From: an uncultured Peptococcaceae bacterium
Lineage (GTDB): Bacteria > Bacillota > Peptococcia > Peptococcales > Peptococcaceae
Length of the DNA stretch: 7,075 nucleotides
Assembly: GCA_958451915.1 (NCBI GenBank)
Contig: CAUDRX010000124.1
Coordinates: forward strand, 1 to 7,075
Direction of reading: 5' to 3'
A program made the translations under genes and the position numbers. Shown piece after piece: positions 5,680 through 7,075 of this stretch. The stretch's first letter is position 1, and every line of letters starts with the position of its first letter. The notes beneath the pieces are model-generated. The model made no database searches and was not told the DNA's origin. It saw nothing but the letters and a program-made list of their open reading frames with translations.

Positions 5680-5708
5680 TTGCGCCCATGCGCCGAGTGG
5701 CGTATCAT
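5680..5708 (+). promoter_or_regulatory. Promoter of the C-S lyase gene
   Basis: -35 TTGCGC (5680-5685) and -10 TATCAT (5703-5708) have a 17-bp spacer, the same architecture as the hsp20 promoter. It starts directly after the T-tract of the preceding terminator. The predicted leader is about 40 bases, too short for a SAM riboswitch or T-box, so no sulfur-responsive leader control is visible. Confidence 0.65.
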
Positions 5709-5755
5709 TGAGAGTAAAGCTTCATTATATAGCCCGAAAAGGAGTGACCATCATC

Positions 5756-6964
5756 ATGACCTATGATTTTACCACCATCATGGATCGCCGCGGCAAGGAT
5801 GCCCTCGCCGTCGATGCCCTCGGCAAATTGCCCGGTATGCCCGGTGCGCCAAAAGACGGCTTCGACGCCATCCCCATGTGGGTCGCCGATATGAACTTCC
5901 CGACCGTTCCCACCATCCAGGAAGCCATCATCCGCCGTGTTCAGCATCCCGCCTTCGGCTACTTCATGCCGAGCGACGATTATTATAACGCCATCATCGA
6001 CTGGCAGCACAAGCGCAACAGCGTCCAGGGACTGACAAAGGAAGCCATCGGCTACGAGAACGGCGTCCTCGGCGGCGTCGCCAGTGCCCTCGCCGTTTTT
6101 TGCTCCCGCGGTGACAATGTGCTCGTGCATGCCCCGACCTACATCGGTTTCACCGGCACCCTTACCAACAACGGCTACCACATCGTTCATTCCCCTCTCG
6201 TCAAAGATGCCGACGGCGTCTGGCGCATGGATTTTGACGATATGGAACAGAAGATCATCGACAACCACATCCATGCCGCCATCTTCTGTTCCCCTCACAA
6301 TCCGACCGGCCGCGTCTGGGAACGCTGGGAGATCGAGCAGGCCATGGCCCTCTACGCAAAGCATGATGTCTTCGTCATCTCCGACGAGATCTGGAGCGAC
6401 CTCATCCTTCAAGGCTACCAGCACATCCCCACCCAATCCGTCAGCGAGGATGCACGCCAGCGCACCGTTGCCCTCTATGCACCGTCCAAGACCTTCAACC
6501 TCGCCGGACTCATCGGCAGCTACCATATCATCTATAACGAATGGATCCGCGACCGCGTCGCCAAGCAGTCGTCCCTGTCCCACTATAATGAGATGAACGT
6601 CCTCTCCATGCACGCCCTCATCGGCGCCTATCAGCCCGAAGGCCACATCTGGGTCGATGAACTGCGCCAAGTCCTCAGCGAAAATGTCGACTTCGCCTGC
6701 CAGTACATCACCGACCATTTCGACGGCGTCAGCGTCGCCAGACCCCAGGGCACCTATATGCTCTTCGTGGATGGTACAGACTGGTGCGCCGCCCACGACA
6801 GGACCCTCGACCAGGTCCTGGAGGCCCTTTGGGACGTCGGCGTCGCCGTCCAGGACGGCCGCCCGTTCCATGGCGACTGTCATATCCGCATGAACCTCGC
6901 CCTGCCGGCCAGCCGCGTCAGGGAAGCCTTCCAGCGCATGGACAGATATGTCTTCAACGCCTGA
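5756..6964 (+). CDS. patB: MalY/PatB-family PLP-dependent C-S lyase (cystathionine beta-lyase type)
   Basis: Class I/II fold-type I PLP enzyme, 402 aa, close to the usual 390 of this family. It is expected to cleave C-S bonds of cystathionine or cysteine conjugates by beta-elimination, giving a thiol, pyruvate and ammonia. Visible signatures are PMWVADMNFP (40-49), the cofactor loop G103-V-L-G-G, Tyr129, H181-N182-P-T-G, S209-D210-E-I-W with Asp210 for the pyridine nitrogen, the Schiff-base lysine K245 in APSKTF, and the substrate carboxylate Arg378 in HIRMNLA. The ATG at 5756 is chosen because the N-terminal MTYDFTTIMDRRG fits the family and AAAGGAG (5738-5744) lies upstream, although the 11-base gap is long. 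The upstream extension to 5708 crosses the -10 region. Family members also include the E. coli regulator of MalT, so a non-metabolic role cannot be excluded. The gene is monocistronic and strongly biased to C at third positions. Confidence 0.95.
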   Translation: MTYDFTTIMDRRGKDALAVDALGKLPGMPGAPKDGFDAIPMWVADMNFPTVPTIQEAIIRRVQHPAFGYFMPSDDYYNAIIDWQHKRNSVQGLTKEAIGYENGVLGGVASALAVFCSRGDNVLVHAPTYIGFTGTLTNNGYHIVHSPLVKDADGVWRMDFDDMEQKIIDNHIHAAIFCSPHNPTGRVWERWEIEQAMALYAKHDVFVISDEIWSDLILQGYQHIPTQSVSEDARQRTVALYAPSKTFNLAGLIGSYHIIYNEWIRDRVAKQSSLSHYNEMNVLSMHALIGAYQPEGHIWVDELRQVLSENVDFACQYITDHFDGVSVARPQGTYMLFVDGTDWCAAHDRTLDQVLEALWDVGVAVQDGRPFHGDCHIRMNLALPASRVREAFQRMDRYVFNA

Positions 6965-6971
6965 GACACCG

Positions 6972-7008
6972 ATATCTGCCGCAGCAAATGCAGCGGCAGA
7001 TATTTTTT
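6972..7008 (+). terminator. Intrinsic terminator of the C-S lyase gene
   Basis: ATATCTGCCGC (6972-6982) and GCGGCAGATAT (6993-7003) form a perfect 11-pair stem with a 10-base loop, followed by a six-T tract (7003-7008). It starts 8 bases after the stop. Confidence 0.93.
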
Positions 7009-7030
7009 GTAAAAAAGGACAAAAAAGGGG

Positions 7031-7059
7031 TTGACGAACCGAAAGGAAGAGAGTAGAAT
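7031..7059 (+). promoter_or_regulatory. Strong promoter for a gene beyond the window
   Basis: -35 TTGACG (7031-7036) and -10 TAGAAT (7054-7059), 17-bp spacer, both five of six to consensus. It is the best consensus promoter in the window. The transcription start would be near 7066, and only about 10 transcribed bases remain, so the product cannot be identified. Confidence 0.75.
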
Positions 7060-7075
7060 ACATACTCGTTGGCGC

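Noticed and set aside
5705..7063. A 452-codon open frame on the minus strand, antisense to the whole C-S lyase gene
   Set aside because: It mirrors the strongly C-biased third positions of the real gene, which remove stops on the other strand. The predicted protein is a low-complexity Asp/Gly/Val/Ala sequence with no recognisable family, and it reads through two terminators or promoters.

Overview
The window looks like chromosomal DNA from a Bacillota (Firmicutes) bacterium of moderately high GC. The signs are strong AAGGAGG-type ribosome binding sites, a perfect CIRCE operator, sigma-A promoters with 17-bp spacers, and compact intrinsic terminators. A gut-associated lineage such as the Erysipelotrichia or a relative would fit the proteins, but this is an impression and the sequence does not prove it. 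I see no tRNA, rRNA, CRISPR array, insertion sequence, phage gene or attachment site.

Left part (1-703): a weak promoter region, one small orphan gene (152-631, +) of unknown function, and a strong symmetrical hairpin terminator (665-703). That terminator closes this gene and, from the other side, the hsp20 gene.

Middle part (767-5031, all on the minus strand): transcription begins at a sigma-A promoter at 5003-5031. It reads a 1052-residue protein combining a PLD-type nuclease-like domain, an SF2 helicase and a C-terminal region I assign to DUF3427. A MutT-like Nudix hydrolase follows 23 bp later. Downstream is a small heat-shock protein (Hsp20) with its own promoter, whose -35 box lies inside a perfect CIRCE (HrcA) operator. 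I see no terminator between the Nudix gene and hsp20, so read-through is possible. The helicase/Nudix pair is the best candidate here for an under-described system: a nucleic-acid-processing enzyme coupled to a nucleotide-pool enzyme, possibly in defence or DNA repair. That role is inference.

Right part (5100-7075, + strand): a small exported protein of unknown function, divergent from the helicase and ending in its own terminator; then a MalY/PatB-family PLP-dependent C-S lyase with a monocistronic layout (promoter 5680-5708, terminator 6972-7008). The window ends in a good promoter (7031-7059) for a gene lying outside it. Intergenic regions are all shorter than 200 bp. The C-S lyase and the left orphan gene are rich in C at third codon positions. 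The helicase has a more mixed codon choice, which may mean a different evolutionary history.
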